A DNA stretch of 64,000 bases from Camarhynchus parvulus (GCF_901933205.1 NC_044572.1:21972501-22036500), one strand, 5' to 3'; positions 27,084 to 39,962 are shown, counted from the first letter of the stretch. Notes: generated from the letters alone by a model not told the origin. Numbers and translations are program-made.

Positions 27084-27244
27084 GTTTAAATTATTAACCT
27101 GTTCTTATCAAAATGTACAATTTTTGCTTTTGATTCTCCTCCCCATCCCACTGTACTGTGGGAGGTTGAACCAGCAGTTTCTTGGTGCCCAGTTGCCAGC
27201 TGAGCTTCAGCCACAGCAGTCCTTTTTGGCCTGCAACATGGGGC
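27084..27244 (+). mobile_element. ERV LTR 3' part with primer-binding site
   Basis: The block 'attaacctgttcttatc' through 'gcttttgattctcctccccatccca' and 'tggtgcccagttgccagctgagctt' follows the order of the 3' part of a common avian ERV LTR. A sister copy in this window (30183-30747) has the matching words 'gattctctccccatcccgct' and 'gctgagctgccagcaggagtta'. The LTR appears to end near 27218. At 27227-27244 it is followed by a TGGC...CAACATGGGGC stretch that agrees at 14 of 18 positions with a lysine-tRNA primer-binding site. That boundary shows this is an LTR-to-internal junction, not a solo LTR. No viral coding sequence follows. Confidence 0.7.
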
Positions 27245-27267
27245 CAGAGGGTTGAGATAATGACAAC

Positions 27268-27323
27268 ACTGTTCCAGCTACTGAAATGAAAGTAACTCCA
27301 TCCCAGCCAAAACCTGGACAACA
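27268..27323 (-). mobile_element. Inverted 5' end of the same LTR type
   Basis: Read on the minus strand from 27323, this starts TGTTGTCC and continues through 'ggttttggctgggatggagttac' to 'agtagctgga'. It parallels the start of the plus-strand LTR at 30183, which has 'gcagctgggatagaatta' and 'aatagctggtatggtg'. The terminal TG fits an LTR end. It sits about 25 bases after the primer-site region of the plus-strand fragment but points the opposite way. The composite is therefore a rearranged head-to-head piece and not a normal provirus. Confidence 0.7.
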
Positions 27324-28959
27324 GTGAAGCAATAGAGCAAACATTTGATGGTTTTTGATAGTGACACATTTGAAATTTTATTTGATTATTTTATCATTGT
27401 AAGAATTATACTGAGTGGTTTCAGGAAGTGTTCCTCTAGAGGTTTATTGCCAGCATGTCAGGAAAACTCCCAGAACGTGGTTACATGGTTAACAAGGTGT
27501 TTAATGGCAAAGAATTTTAAAAAGCCTTAAGAAGATTTTAGATTTTAGATTTGCTACACTTTTAATGAGGATGCAAATATAGCAAGGTGGTGGGCTGAAT
27601 GAAAGAAAACTACATCCATCCTAGCAGGCAGTTCAGTGCAACATATTTTGTAGGGGAAAGAGCTGGTTCCAAGGACCCAGCAGCTCTGTCACATGCACTG
27701 GGATTGACCCTTCTAATCCTGCAGGTTGATTACCTGTCAGTGGTTGGAGCACATCAGGTAAGCGTGTGAAGTTCAGCTCCTCATTTAGGCCCACACAGTG
27801 AAATGGAGTTTGTGTGCTCTCAGGTTACCCTGAGATCTGAAACAAAATGGGGTAATTGGAGATGGCAGGAGATTTGATTCAGAAGTGCACTCCTGCTTCA
27901 AGCTATCACATTAACGTAGACACACACAATACTAATTAAGAAGCAATGGACCAAATGGACCAAATGAACAGGGAACACATAATCAATAGAGCAATTCCTG
28001 TTATATTATGTCGTGTCTTCTCTATTATTACTTTTTTACACCATTTACAATGCCATTTATTCTAGTACAGGAATGTCTACACAAATTTGCAACAGGGAAA
28101 TAATATTTTCTTTGCAAGAGTCCCTTTATCTTCAGTAAGATTTTCTTTCACTTTCTAGAACTTGATGGCAGTCCTTTTATAACCTCTGCTTAAAAAAGAT
28201 TGCAGTACTTAGAAGTAAAAGGTCCAGTAAAGAAATACAACAATCTTAAGTCTTCTGATCACTGGACGTCTCAATAGAAGTGAAACAGATTGACTTCAAA
28301 ACAAACTGGAGGCTTTGAGACTGTGATTTCTGTAGTTTTTCTAGGTCCCCATAACTTCTTCCTTTTTCTCTCACTTCTTTCCTCTATAGTTTGTTTGAAC
28401 CATTTATATCTGCTGGAAAATTCCCCACAGGCTGTATTTACTTTCCAGAGGGAGCATAATATGAAGCTATTAGCAGCTGTTTGTACTTTTATGTTTTTCC
28501 TTTTCAGAACTCCAAATCTGCAGTTCTGATGGTATTTTCTATACTATCTTTATCATGCAGTTGACTGAGCCCTACCGAGTACCAAAGGCACGCGACTCTC
28601 CGTGTGAGATTTGGGACTGTACATCTGAGCTGGGAGTATTCATCTGGGGAGATTTCAACAAAGCCATGGAAAAACACAATCCTGAAGCTTCTACTTGATG
28701 GGAATGTGTTAGTCCTTTAAAAGCTTTTAATTTTGTATTTGTATAATGAATCTAAAGGAAGCAACATGTTTAAGGAATTTAATGAATTCAAAGGATGCAA
28801 AGGGAGATGTTAAGTGTTAGGGGTGTATTTACCAGGAAGACAAACACCTTTATGGTTCTTCCGTCTCTCACTGGGAGCAGGTAATGTGCTTGCCTGCAAT
28901 CAGGGCAGCAGCAGAGAAGATGCAGTGCTGAGCAGCAGTCAGGGCCTGCTTCATGATTG

Positions 28960-29400
28960 GGCCCTTTCAATTTTCTCGTAATAAGCCCAGAAAATAGTTT
29001 TTGAATTTGTCAGACACCACCGAGCTGTAAAAAAGCTATCGGCGTGACAGGAGCCCTGTCAAATATGTCCAGATGGGCTCTCATGCCTGTACAGATTGCC
29101 ACACTCTCTTAAATTTCTGCTGCTTTAATTAAAAATAAAATAAGATATGGTACTTGAGTCTGGGTTCATCTTAATATATATAAGTTCACCTCTGCTCTTA
29201 AATGCATGGCCAGGCAGTCTGTTGCCAAACAATTACAAAGAATGTCTGTAAATTGGATTCACTACACCATCTCCAGGGATGGCTACAATTGTCAGCTCTC
29301 TGTCAGCTAAATGAAAATAATGAAATGTAAGTTACAAACAGCAAGAAAATTGGGTGAGTCATTCTATTTATACATGTAATTACATCTAAAGGTCCAAGTG
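28960..29400. promoter_or_regulatory. Candidate conserved non-coding element
   Basis: This segment has the texture of a developmental enhancer. It contains a perfect 7-3-7 palindrome TGACAGG-agc-CCTGTCA at 29045-29061 (MEIS/TGIF-like core), TTTAATTAAA at 29124-29133 and GTAATTAC at 29376-29383 (homeodomain cores), and little low-complexity sequence. I cannot compare species here, so conservation is an inference from motif content only. Confidence 0.3.
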
Positions 29401-29534
29401 CCTTGAAATTAAAAGAAGATTGGTTCTGTCAGGTGCTTAACAAGGTTTTCCTGGAAAGGGTCTTCCTGGAGAAAGCGCTGTAGAAAGCATGTGTGTCAGC
29501 AAAGCACAAACAGCTTGACACTGTCTGCCAGGAT

Positions 29535-29623
29535 TCGAGTGAGAGAGTGCTGCAGCGCCCATGTGCACATTGCTGCGACAGGCAGGGCGGCGTGACCGAG
29601 ATGGAGAGTGACGGCCACGCCGG
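29535..29623. promoter_or_regulatory. Local CpG cluster
   Basis: Nine CpG dinucleotides fall in about 90 bases, against long CpG-free stretches elsewhere. The patch ends with a run resembling a splice acceptor, 'ctgcctccccacag', at 29626-29640. The forward frame across it (29493-29693) shows no known domain. It could be an unmethylated regulatory spot, a small exon, or the GC-rich remnant of an old insertion. Confidence 0.35.
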
Positions 29624-30182
29624 GCTCTGCCTCCCCACAGCTCTGATAATGAGCATCAGCCAAAAGTTGACAAAAGGAGCTAGAAAATGCTGAGGAGGAG
29701 TGGGAACTCCTCTCTTCTTTCTTTGAATCTCTCAGAAGGCCTTGGGGCTCTGGAAGCTTGGTATGAGGATGTATTGCATATTAATAATATATAAAGCACA
29801 ATTAGCACACATGGTGCTTTGCAGGCTTGTAACTCATGCTTGGCTCCAAACTTCAGCGCAGTGCTATGGGGGGAATAGGGAAGAGCTACACCATAAATAC
29901 AAAATAACGGATTGATGCATTATTGAACAATTTAGTTCAGCAAGTCTTGTCAGCACAGATTTGAAGGAGGAAAAAGAAGAAGTTCCATGAGACATTCATA
30001 CAAATAAAGTAATGGGATTTTGAGGATAGAAAAATAGCTGCAGAAGTGTTGGGTTTTCTTTTCATCAAGTGATCATAATATTTTTAATTAAAAGCTTATA
30101 GGATAATGATTTCTTTGAGTATTGATGGAGAGACAACAACTGTGGCTGTATCATCAAATACAGAAGTTATAAATTGAATCTT

Positions 30183-30747
30183 TGTTCTAGTTGCAGCTGG
30201 GATAGAATTAATTTTCTTCCTAATAGCTGGTATGGTGCTGTTTGGGTTAAGTATAAAAATAATGTTGATGACATGCTGATGTTTTACTTGCTGCTATTCA
30301 GTTTATACTAAGCTAAGAACTTTTCAGCTTCTTGTGCCCTGCCAGCGAGAAGGCTGGAGGGGCACAGGAAGGTGTGGGGGGACACAGCCAGGACAGCTAA
30401 CCTAGAGACCAAAGGGCTGTTCCATAACATATGGCATCTGCTGAGCAACAAACTGAGGGGAAGACTGGCCAGAGTCCACTGCTCAGGAACCGGCTGGGCA
30501 TCAATCACTGACTGTGAGCAGGTGCCTTGTGCATCACTTGTTTTGTATACTCTAATTCTTTTATCATTATTATTATTATTATTATTATTTTTTCCTTTTC
30601 TGTTTCATTAAACTACCTTTTTTTCAACCCACTGGTTTTCTCTCGTTTGTTCTTCTGATTCTCTCCCCATCCCGCTGTGGGGCAGGTGGGGAGGGTGAGT
30701 GAAGGGCTGTGGGATGCTGAGCTGCCAGCAGGAGTTAAACCATAGCA
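30183..30747 (+). mobile_element. Solo ERV LTR, about 565 bp
   Basis: It starts TGTTCTAGTTGCAGCTGGGATAG, passes a 'cttcctaatagctggtatgg' block, 'cagcttcttgtgccc' and 'gccagcgagaaggctggagg', and ends near 'gttaaaccatagca' at 30747. This order matches a widespread bird ERV LTR that I recall as ERVL-like. An ATTAAA polyadenylation-type signal lies at 30607-30612, and an internal ATT microsatellite at about 30565-30590 is also seen in relatives. No gag/pol-like sequence flanks it, so it is most simply a solo LTR formed by recombination. I could not confirm a clean target-site duplication. Confidence 0.82.
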
Positions 30748-33386
30748 CACTTCCATGTGAAAGCGTATAACTCATGTATTATATAACTCATGTTATGGGA
30801 CTGGAACATATTGCCTCACAGAAGTACTGTGTTTTACAGAAATATTATAATAGTAAGCATCAGTAGGCTGATGTGACTTATTTTGTGTGTCCATTATAGT
30901 ATGGTGATTTTATTAACATCTAGAGTGTTTTAAAGCACTGCTAGTTGGCACTGTAATTTATGGTGCATCTTAAATATTCACTTACAAAAGATGAGTATTG
31001 GATGTTCCTGTTCATATAACATGAATTTTTAATGCTTTTCAAATAGCTGAAAGTGAGCCCATGTGGTACTTTATTTTGGCAGTTTATGTAATAGATTTAA
31101 CAGATACATTGTGGAGCATGCTTTTAATGTCCATTATTGTACTTAGGAGTATATATGTTACATTAAAGATATAATTTTGTAGTACAGTGTTGCTGTAAGA
31201 AGTTGCTGAAGGACTATCAAGACCATGGTTACCAATTATGGTTCTTAATTTTTTTCTGTTGAAAAGATAACTAAGTAAATTCATTAGTAAAAAGTAACAC
31301 AGTGACAGGTTGTCACATGAATATTTGTTCTGTTAACCAGATTTGATTTTTGCTAAGAAAACATCTAGCTGCTAAAATATCTATTTGAAATCTGGATTGC
31401 TTCAGTGAGAGAGATAAAGATGATATGTGTTTCTTTTCAGCAACAAAATAAAATATAGACTGGCTGTCATTACTTGTGCATATTTGTAGCATATTTTTTT
31501 CAGGGTCATTTGTATATTCATCATTATTTTACCTCATAGATATTTTGAGCAAAACTCTAATTTCTTTAACTAGAATAATCTGCCAAGCAAAGCCCAGATT
31601 TTAATTACTTTAAATATTTTTCTTTTTTATTTTCCTGATAAATAACATCACATTTGAAATGGTTGCAGTATCTTAGAGAGGCTGAGTGGAGTTCAGCATG
31701 TCCATTCATGGGGTAAGCTTCTCTGACCTTGGTTGGATGGAGATGATCAGAATGAAGAACATAACTCCCAAATATACTGGTAAATCCTGTCACAGATGTT
31801 TAAATTCCACTGATGTTTCAGAATTTGTGTTATTTCTCTATGGGATCCCTCAAATTAAACTTCAGGGAAAACAGCTCAATTTATCTGAATTGAGTATGAC
31901 TGGTGTACCTGTAAAAAACCCAAAAACTCCCCAAAACACTCCAACCCGCCAAAAATTTCCAAAGCCCTAGGAACTGGCACCATGGACTTGTTCTCTTTGA
32001 ATTTATCTTTTAGAACAAAAATCTTGCCATCCCAGTCAGGGGCTGCGCTTCTGGATTTGGATAAAACAAAACTGGTCAGCAATTTGAACTGTGCCAATGG
32101 AAGGAAGTAAGCTTACCCTTGAGGAATCCCAGAGTTCTTGATGGTGAAACATTAAATTTTCCTACTTCTGTGACTCACACAAATTCTTCTGAACGGTCCT
32201 TAGAGAAAACTGACTTATATCTTGACAAATTATTGGTCCTTTTTGATAGATGAATGCTTTTTTTCAGGAGTATGAAATACCACGTTTGCTAATCTGTTGG
32301 GAGTTTCCATTGCACACTGGGTGCTCTCATTTTCATGTGTTTTAATTCAATTTACTTTTATTTTACAGGGTTAATTCAAGCTGTTATATTAAAAGGGTAA
32401 ATATTAGGATAGAGCAGAAAAGTTCTTCAGGTCCCTGGGTTTTACCATTTTGACAACAAGAAACAGTGCATTAGGCAAAAGATTTGTATAGATGTTTTTT
32501 GCTTAGTATCCAAAAATCATTTATCTCCTTATCTAGCAGCCTTTTCCACTGCCTGACCTACTCATTCTTCTGAGGAATCAGATGAAAACAAATCAGTCAG
32601 CACTTACATTGGGGAACTGTAGCAGGAGTTTTACATTAGAAACAATCTCAGGAATGACAGAAAGACACATTTGTCAATTCAAGAATGTCGCTGAGAGGGA
32701 TCTTAGTTTTTGAACTAAATCAGGACTTGCCATTATTATACTTAAAGCTTCCCATCACATTGTATCAAGCAGGCTGAGTGGCAACACAAGGAGGATCGAG
32801 ACCTTGAAGTTGTTCTGCCCTTTTGCTTTCCAGGCAGGTAGATATTTGCAGCATTTGGCAGCCTGAGCAAAGCCAAATTGTTACAGATTTGGACAGCAAC
32901 ATTTCACAATTATAAATGTTGAAAGCTTTCTGTCGAAAAATTGCTTTACATTTTCCTCTTCAATCAACAGCTACAGGGGTCCACTAAAACCCTACAGGAT
33001 AAGTGTAGGTGTTTGACAGACTGCTTGTAAGTGAAAGGTTTTTCTTCAGCAACTCATTATACTTTTACATAAGTTACAGACTTTTAGATTGTACTGGAAT
33101 ATTACAGGAAACCTTCGAGATTCAAATATTTTTTTCCCACTGCACATCTGTGTCAGGGTACTCTGGCTAATGCTGAACACTAAAAGACACCACCTTCAAA
33201 TCAACAACCTGTTTTTCAAGTGCAGTTTAATGAAGGAATAGTCTGCTAACACATAGGGTTTCTTGATCTTATACTAAATAGTTGGTCATGTGTCAATATA
33301 CCAGATTTCTCTTTACAGACCTCTATTCCCCAGTGAATGGTATGCCAGTGCGTCGCAAACTTCACATCAAAAATTCCAAAGGTAAA

Positions 33387-33416
33387 TTGTAAAAGTGTTT
33401 GAAAACACTTTTACAA
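33387..33416. repeat. Perfect 14-bp inverted repeat
   Basis: TTGTAAAAGTGTTT, two bases, then AAACACTTTTACAA. There is no mismatch. It could form a tight hairpin or cruciform, or serve as a dimeric protein site. It is not attached to any recognised element. Confidence 0.85.
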
Positions 33417-36400
33417 CACAAATACTAAGAGTACAGCTCACTTCTGTACATACTAATACATACAAGTGAAGGAGGATCATACCTTAGAGAAAATCCAGCA
33501 CTGCAGGTTATCCATCAAAAGTTTTCTGCTCTTTCTCCCAAACCAGAAGCTAAAAAGATCTTGAGAAGATATTTAATCTGAGATCCAGCTCTTAGACCAG
33601 ATCTGCATTGCTGGTGCTGCTTTCACTGGGAAGAAAAGGAATTTTTGACAAGTGCAGCACTATATGCTCACTTTCTCTGTGAGGATCTCATCAAATTAAC
33701 GTAAAATGTCCATTGAAATGTGATAGATTTTATATTTAGTTCTTAAAATCTAGTAGTTAATCAATGAATCAGATGTTAATAGTACTCCCAAAGCATTATT
33801 GACTGGTTTTAGACTGCTAAGACCTTTGACTGTGAAAAGTAGAAAAATCTGGTGGTGACCATGCATTAAAGGAAATACATTAAAGGAACTGAAATGGTGC
33901 CTGCCCAAGTACGTAATCTCACTATAAACCATTGTCTGCCCACTGCAGAGGCAGTGTTACCTCTTTCTGTCAGGTGTGATTGGCCCTGTCTACATGCTGA
34001 AAAACTTGCTGTGTACAAACACATGCTCTGACAATCCCTCTTTGCATTAAATACCATGGAAAATGCTATATTTTCTTGACTCCCTATAGGCAGAAGGTGA
34101 TTTTGAGGTAATACAAATTTTGGCATAAATTACTTTTCACTCTACATTGAAGGACACCAGGGCACAGAGATAACACTTAAGACAGTATCCTGCTTACTGA
34201 TAATATAGAATTATGCATGTCTATAAGTATTATATAAATAATAGAATAATTAAAAGTTTATATAAATCACTGGGTTCTGGTCCTATAGGTCTAACAGAAG
34301 AAGAGATAGCTAGATAACAAGTATGTGTGCTTATGGAGGAGAATTTGCAAAGCTAACAAAAGTTCACACAGTACCAGTTGCCAGAAGACAAACAAATATG
34401 GGAAAAGTCCCATAGAGGTCCTTCTAATAAAGCTTTACCTCATTAGCTACTGTGTTTTTCTGTCCCATATTTACATACACAGTATAAAATTTGTGGCAAC
34501 TCTTAAACTGGCTCAATCTGTAATACAGAATTTTCCATTTTTTCAAAGTATCTCAGTAGATGGATAAGAAAGTGGTTGCTAGGTTACTCTGTGGTAAAGT
34601 CCCAGATACTGTTGTGTAGTGTTATTTCTAGTGAAAAAGAGTAATTAATTCTTTGGTTAATATAACCTCTTAATGGCAAGCTCTACAAACTTGAAGATTG
34701 CAGTATATTTCAGTAGGCAATTGCTAATTTAATGTCCAAAAAATGAGGATGAAATAGCAGAAATGCAGGAACCATCAATGCAATTTCACCTCCACAAATA
34801 CAGTATTTTATATTAGTTACATCTCATTGCATTGTATACTGTTTTTTTTTTACACTTGGACAAGACAAAGGAAGAATTTTTGTCATTTCTGTGAATAAAA
34901 ACATTTTCCATTGCAGTTTTCAGCATAGACACTACAGCAGCCAATGAAGACAATGCAAGCACCCTGAAAGTCAAAATATTGTTTTCTAAGGCATATGAAG
35001 AAAAGTTTTCAAATGTTTATGCCATCCATTAACAAATCCCATGCTTTAGCTAAGTCCTGTTTAGATGTACTCCTAGCTCCACTAGAGGCAATCGCAAAAT
35101 TTCCATTGGCTTCAAAACAGAAAGAATATTAATCAGAATGTTCCTCAGGAAGGTGACTCTCTTGAAGTCCAGGTGTATTAGACCAAGTATGTAATGCAAA
35201 AGGACTAAAGAAAGAACCTGTCACTTCAGCCAGGTACCAGGAGCTGTGCTATACTTTTTCAGCCGGTAGCTAATGAAAGTATGTTTTAAGAACATTCCTG
35301 ATTCAGAGGAAATTCTGTTTCAAAGTTCTGTGCTAGAAAAGTATTAACAGTATTACTTTGCTTCAGCTGCTGGGGTTGTGATTTCACAAAATAATTTCTC
35401 TTTCTGTGGTAATAATTTTCACAAAACAAAGTGAAAATGTGTATTCTCCTTGCTTGGTTGATTAAAGAGTACTTAGAAGCCCAATGGTTATTATTCCAGC
35501 TTTTGTGGAACACCCCCATGCATGTTCATGGGCACCCACACACATCTCAGGTGGAGCTGAATGGTTTGTTTTACATTTAGCAGCCTCCTCTGTGCTTTTT
35601 AAAGCTTCTGGTCTCCCGAGGCTGAGATACCTAGATAGTTCTTGTGAAGTAATTGTCTTGTTTTGACCAATGCATTACATTCACCTACACCTCTTGGTAC
35701 TCTTCTGTCTAAACTTGTTAACAAATATGTACCTTGGGACCCTGGATGGGAACAAATTCTGATAGAAAGTTAAAAAGAAGACTCACAAGAATTCTAAAAT
35801 TATTTGTACTCTACTTGGTTTCTTACTTTTTTAATCTGCTCCTGAAGCCTTATGTATTTTTCTCTTAGGATTTATATTCTGTCTTAGGACTTAGGTATTA
35901 CTCTGCTCTGGAAATTCTCAGTATATACGTTTTCAAGGCTATCAGCTCTATCAAATGACTAGTGCATGGCATCCATTAATAAGAAATCTAGGTAAATAAC
36001 TAATAAGACTAAATAAACCTGGAACTTACTGGATGACAGGCAGCTGGAGGACAGCTGCATATGCTTTTGGATATCTGTCTGTCCCTGGCAGAATTGATTT
36101 CCTGGACTTATACATTGTGACATACACCCACTAAATTAAATTTTTGGTTTAAAGTTGGTTAAGTTTTTGTTGTTATTTTCTGGTTCTCAGTATATTTATG
36201 TAGGCTAAAACTGTTGAAAAATAATGAATGAATTTTAAATTTGTGTATTCAGCCAATGGTTAGCTTGATATACACACTTTTTTTTGTACATATATATAAA
36301 TCTGGGCAGTGAAGAGCATGTGTGGCATATTTACACTGATGGGTGGTAACTTCTTATCCTACTCTTTGGCTGCTCTGGCTCAAAAAATCCCTGGGATTTA

Positions 36401-39400
36401 GGAACACATGCAGGCAAAGAGCAGGGTGTGCACACACACAGAGGGTAGAAATAGGACTAAACAAGGAAATAGGATAGACTGCTATGATCAAGTTTAGGGC
36501 TCAGGCAGACAGGTGAATGGACCAGAAGCCTGTTTACATGTTTGACTGTTGTAGTGCTCTTTGTCCACTTCTGCTCCTACCTTGTTAACTCAGATCCTTC
36601 CCTTTCCCCACCTTTGGTCCTTCCTCTGAACATCCCATAGGAAGTCTTGCATATTTCCACAATCCCCTTAAATGACCCCATAATGTTTTGAGCAAAATCC
36701 AAATTCTCTTCCCCCACAAACCACAATAAATTCTGCAATGCTTTGGGCAGCCACCCCTTAGTTGTGCGGCATGGCTTTGGAAAGAGAGCATATATAGAGG
36801 CTTCCTGGGCTTTTCCCTATGCCTGTGTATGATTCTATCTGGCAAGTTCTTAAGATGGTCTTTGGTCATACATCTTCATTTAGGAATAAGAAGGGTAAGA
36901 CTGAGAATAGAGCTTTGGATAAAACCAAGTTAGATGAAGCATGCAATGAGTGACAGTTTCAAGGTGACCTCTACTTTTGAATGCTTGATGTCAGTTGTGT
37001 GGGGCTTGTGTGCTGCAGTACTGAGTAGTCAGAGAAGTCCCTGGGTCAAAGAAACCAGTGTAACTGATGCAGAACAGGCTGCTATAAACAAAAGCTTATT
37101 TGTGTGTATTTATTAATTTTAGAGGCTGTTGCTAACAAACCAGTCACATTTCTTATTATCTCTGCATCTGTCTTACCTGTGGGTAGTTGTGCCAGTGAAA
37201 TGAGAGAATTGAATTTAACTCCAAATTCACCTCACCCATCAGAATGCAACCTGCAGTATGCATAGGTAGGCTGACAAATTGCACTGTCATATATTTCATT
37301 TTCTCAGTGTTTGGGAATTCCTTCAGTAACCCTTCCACAAGTGATACAATAGCCCTAGAAAAGCATGTAGCAAATCAGTTCTGACACGCTGAAAATAAAC
37401 TTAGGCTTAATGAAGACTTTATAATTCATTCTTGTTTTCAGATTGGGCAGTGGCTTAGGCTTTTTTGGTGCTACAAATTGGCTAAAAAAATACAGCTGCT
37501 ATAAACTAGGATCCAGAAGTACTTGCAATACTGTAAAAAGTGAAATTTTGAATGCAGGGCTGGTGATTCAGCAGGTGAAGCTGCGTGGATGGGGATGAAC
37601 ATCCTTCCTCTCTCCTCATGAGGTTGGGGCTGCTGGAGCTCACCCTGAGAACAGAGTTCCCAGTTCTCACTTCCTGAATTTCCTGTGTGGTCTCCAATAG
37701 CCAGAGCACTTCTCAGTGGGGCCTTGACAACAACTCAAAGGAACTTAAATTCAAAGCAGTCCATAATTTTTAAGCACTTATATTTTTTCCTTGTATTTGA
37801 AAAGGGAACTACACCCAGGGGGAATGCGTTCCTGTTATTATTTACAGTTGGTACAACCCTTTTAAGTAGAACTGATGCATGCAGAAGAAGATTTCTCTGA
37901 TGACAGCTCAGCTCTCCTCCAGTCATCCTTGTCTCGGGTGGGTCATGAGCCTGTTTGACACAGTGGGATGTGTTCCAGCAGGTGATCTCCAATGCCACTG
38001 AGTGTTGCCAGTGAAGAGCCCTATAACTAGACAACATCACCAATCCTTACCCCCAAAACTTTCACTGTGTAGTGTCAGTCTTTAATATATGCACTGTAAA
38101 CTCATTGACTGCAGGGTCAAAGTAAAACCACATTATATATCAAAATTACCCTGCAGATAATCTTTCTTTTAGTCATTTAAAATCTAGAAGAACAAGTAGA
38201 TTCTTTTCTTTTAACAAGCTGAAAAGGAACAAAGTTAGAAAAGTTAAAGGACAAATGCCTAATTTGAGGGCACAGAACATGAGTGGGAAAATATTACTGG
38301 GAATTCTTGTTAAGGATTCTGTAAAGTTGCATAAGAAAAAAATGAAATGTTTCATAATTAGACTGAAAGTGTCATCATGTTCTTGATTTTCTGTGAGACA
38401 TGAAAGGCAAAATCACTTTAAACTTATTTCTGAATCATATTCATCCCTTAGATTATTCTTCCCTTAGGTCAGGGAAACATTATGTGTCTTAGAAGAAAAA
38501 ACTTCTGACACTCCTGTTGTGTTATGAAGTGTCTGCTTTGATAAAGTGGATGAAGAGAGAGCACTTGCCCATTTTATCAGTGCTATCAACAGGTCTTGCT
38601 GTTCCTCTGTCAAGTCCCTCTTTGTAACTGCTAGAGACCTAACAAAACCGAACTAAAGGGTTGCATCTCTATTCAATAAGGTCATGAGCCAGCTGCAGTC
38701 CTGAATGCATATCAGATGTGCAACAATGTACCACAATAATTATTCCTCTCTGCAACCCAACTATTTACACTAGATCAGTGTGGGCAGCTCCTGTAGAGGG
38801 CCCTTGTGATGCAAAACAAGAAGAGTTGTGTGTCGGAGAGAGCAAAAAGTAGCACAGAATATACAGATGTGCTGGATGAAAATTAGTTTTTTTAAAGAAA
38901 TAATGAAAGAGGTTTATAACATTCTATTGAAGATTTTTTCCTTTTGTTTTGTTTTTTCTCCCCTTGCCCTCTTGAAGGAAAGGGAGGGTTTGCAAGAATA
39001 ACACAGCTGTCTGCTACAGAAGCTGGATGAGTGACTCCTAGCTAAAACCTGACACCTCCTGCAGCTACCCTGCTCTTATTCCTCCTATTTGCTGAAAGTT
39101 CCAGCAATGCCTTCAGAAAGATGATGTCTCTGCTGCTGATTCCACTGCAAAATCCCCTGACTGAGGAATCTGTATTTTTCCAGAAAGAGAAGTTAAAGTG
39201 TCCCTCAAAGCCAGGAGAAGGAGAAGCTGACCGGGGTCCACAATGTACTAATAGTCTTGGGATTTTGTATTTTTTGTATTTTCTTTTTTATATCGCAGGT
39301 CATTTTTTCAGTCCTATTAACCTTGGATTTTTCTGATGCTGAGAGATTCTTATTCAGTTTATTTTTGAAGAGAGTATTATCTCAGTCAGCACCTTATCAA

Positions 39401-39874
39401 GTTGACTATTGCTGTACTATTTTCTTTTGTGTACTTTAAACATCAGTTGTAAAAAACTTCCTTTTCTCTGTTAACTTTCTTGGTAGGTAAAATTTCTTTC
39501 TGCTAGTTGTTTTTTATATATATTCCACTACAGATTACATTTTGAGATCTACCATATTATATGTAGTGAAAAACAACTCATTTTTGCAGTAGAATTTTAG
39601 TTACTCCCTTTATTGCCTTGTTCTTAGCTTATGTTCGTGCTGATTTATCAAAAGATGCAATTTAAAAGGTGGAATATTATCTTGTTCTTTCTATCAGCTC
39701 ACCTCTGCTTACTCCTTCCTGTACTGCCACTCTCACTCACTCTCTTTCTCACAGATGCAGTCTCTCATTCATGTCTCTAACTTCTGTGCTTTCTCCAGTG
39801 ATCTATTCCTTTCCTTTTGTTTTGATTTTCTCTTTACATTCTGTTTTCCTTATGATTTTTCCTAACTGCAACAG

Positions 39875-39962
39875 GCTCTCCCAAGCTGACAAATGGGAAA
39901 AACCAGGAAACAAAGACTCCTGGTCCTGCCCTGTTTTCTTCAAAATGCTGCGGAAAAGATAA
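39875..39962 (+). other. Possible terminal exon (weak)
   Basis: A long polypyrimidine tract (about 39780-39860) and the word 'cctaactgcaacag' make a good splice-acceptor pattern ending at 39874. After it a frame stays open for about 28 codons, ending in CPVFFKMLRKR and TAA at 39960-39962. The peptide is Lys/Trp-rich and ends with basic residues. I do not recognise the family. No donor partner or upstream exon is identified, and the tract may be chance pyrimidine-rich DNA. Confidence 0.15.

Larger units (their letters stand above)
27324..30182. other. Unique sequence between two LTR pieces, partly enhancer-like
   Basis: I see no coding gene. The left part is ordinary AT-rich DNA. From about 28555 the base use changes: scattered CpGs near 28575-28600, homeodomain-type sites and a MEIS-type palindrome near 29045, and a CpG cluster at 29535-29623. 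These are described in separate entries. Confidence 0.55.

Noticed and set aside
36585..36869. Minus-strand 94-codon frame near a TATA-like word
   Set aside because: No domain, and the TATA-like word is internal to the frame. A decayed LTR is possible but I could not match it to a family.
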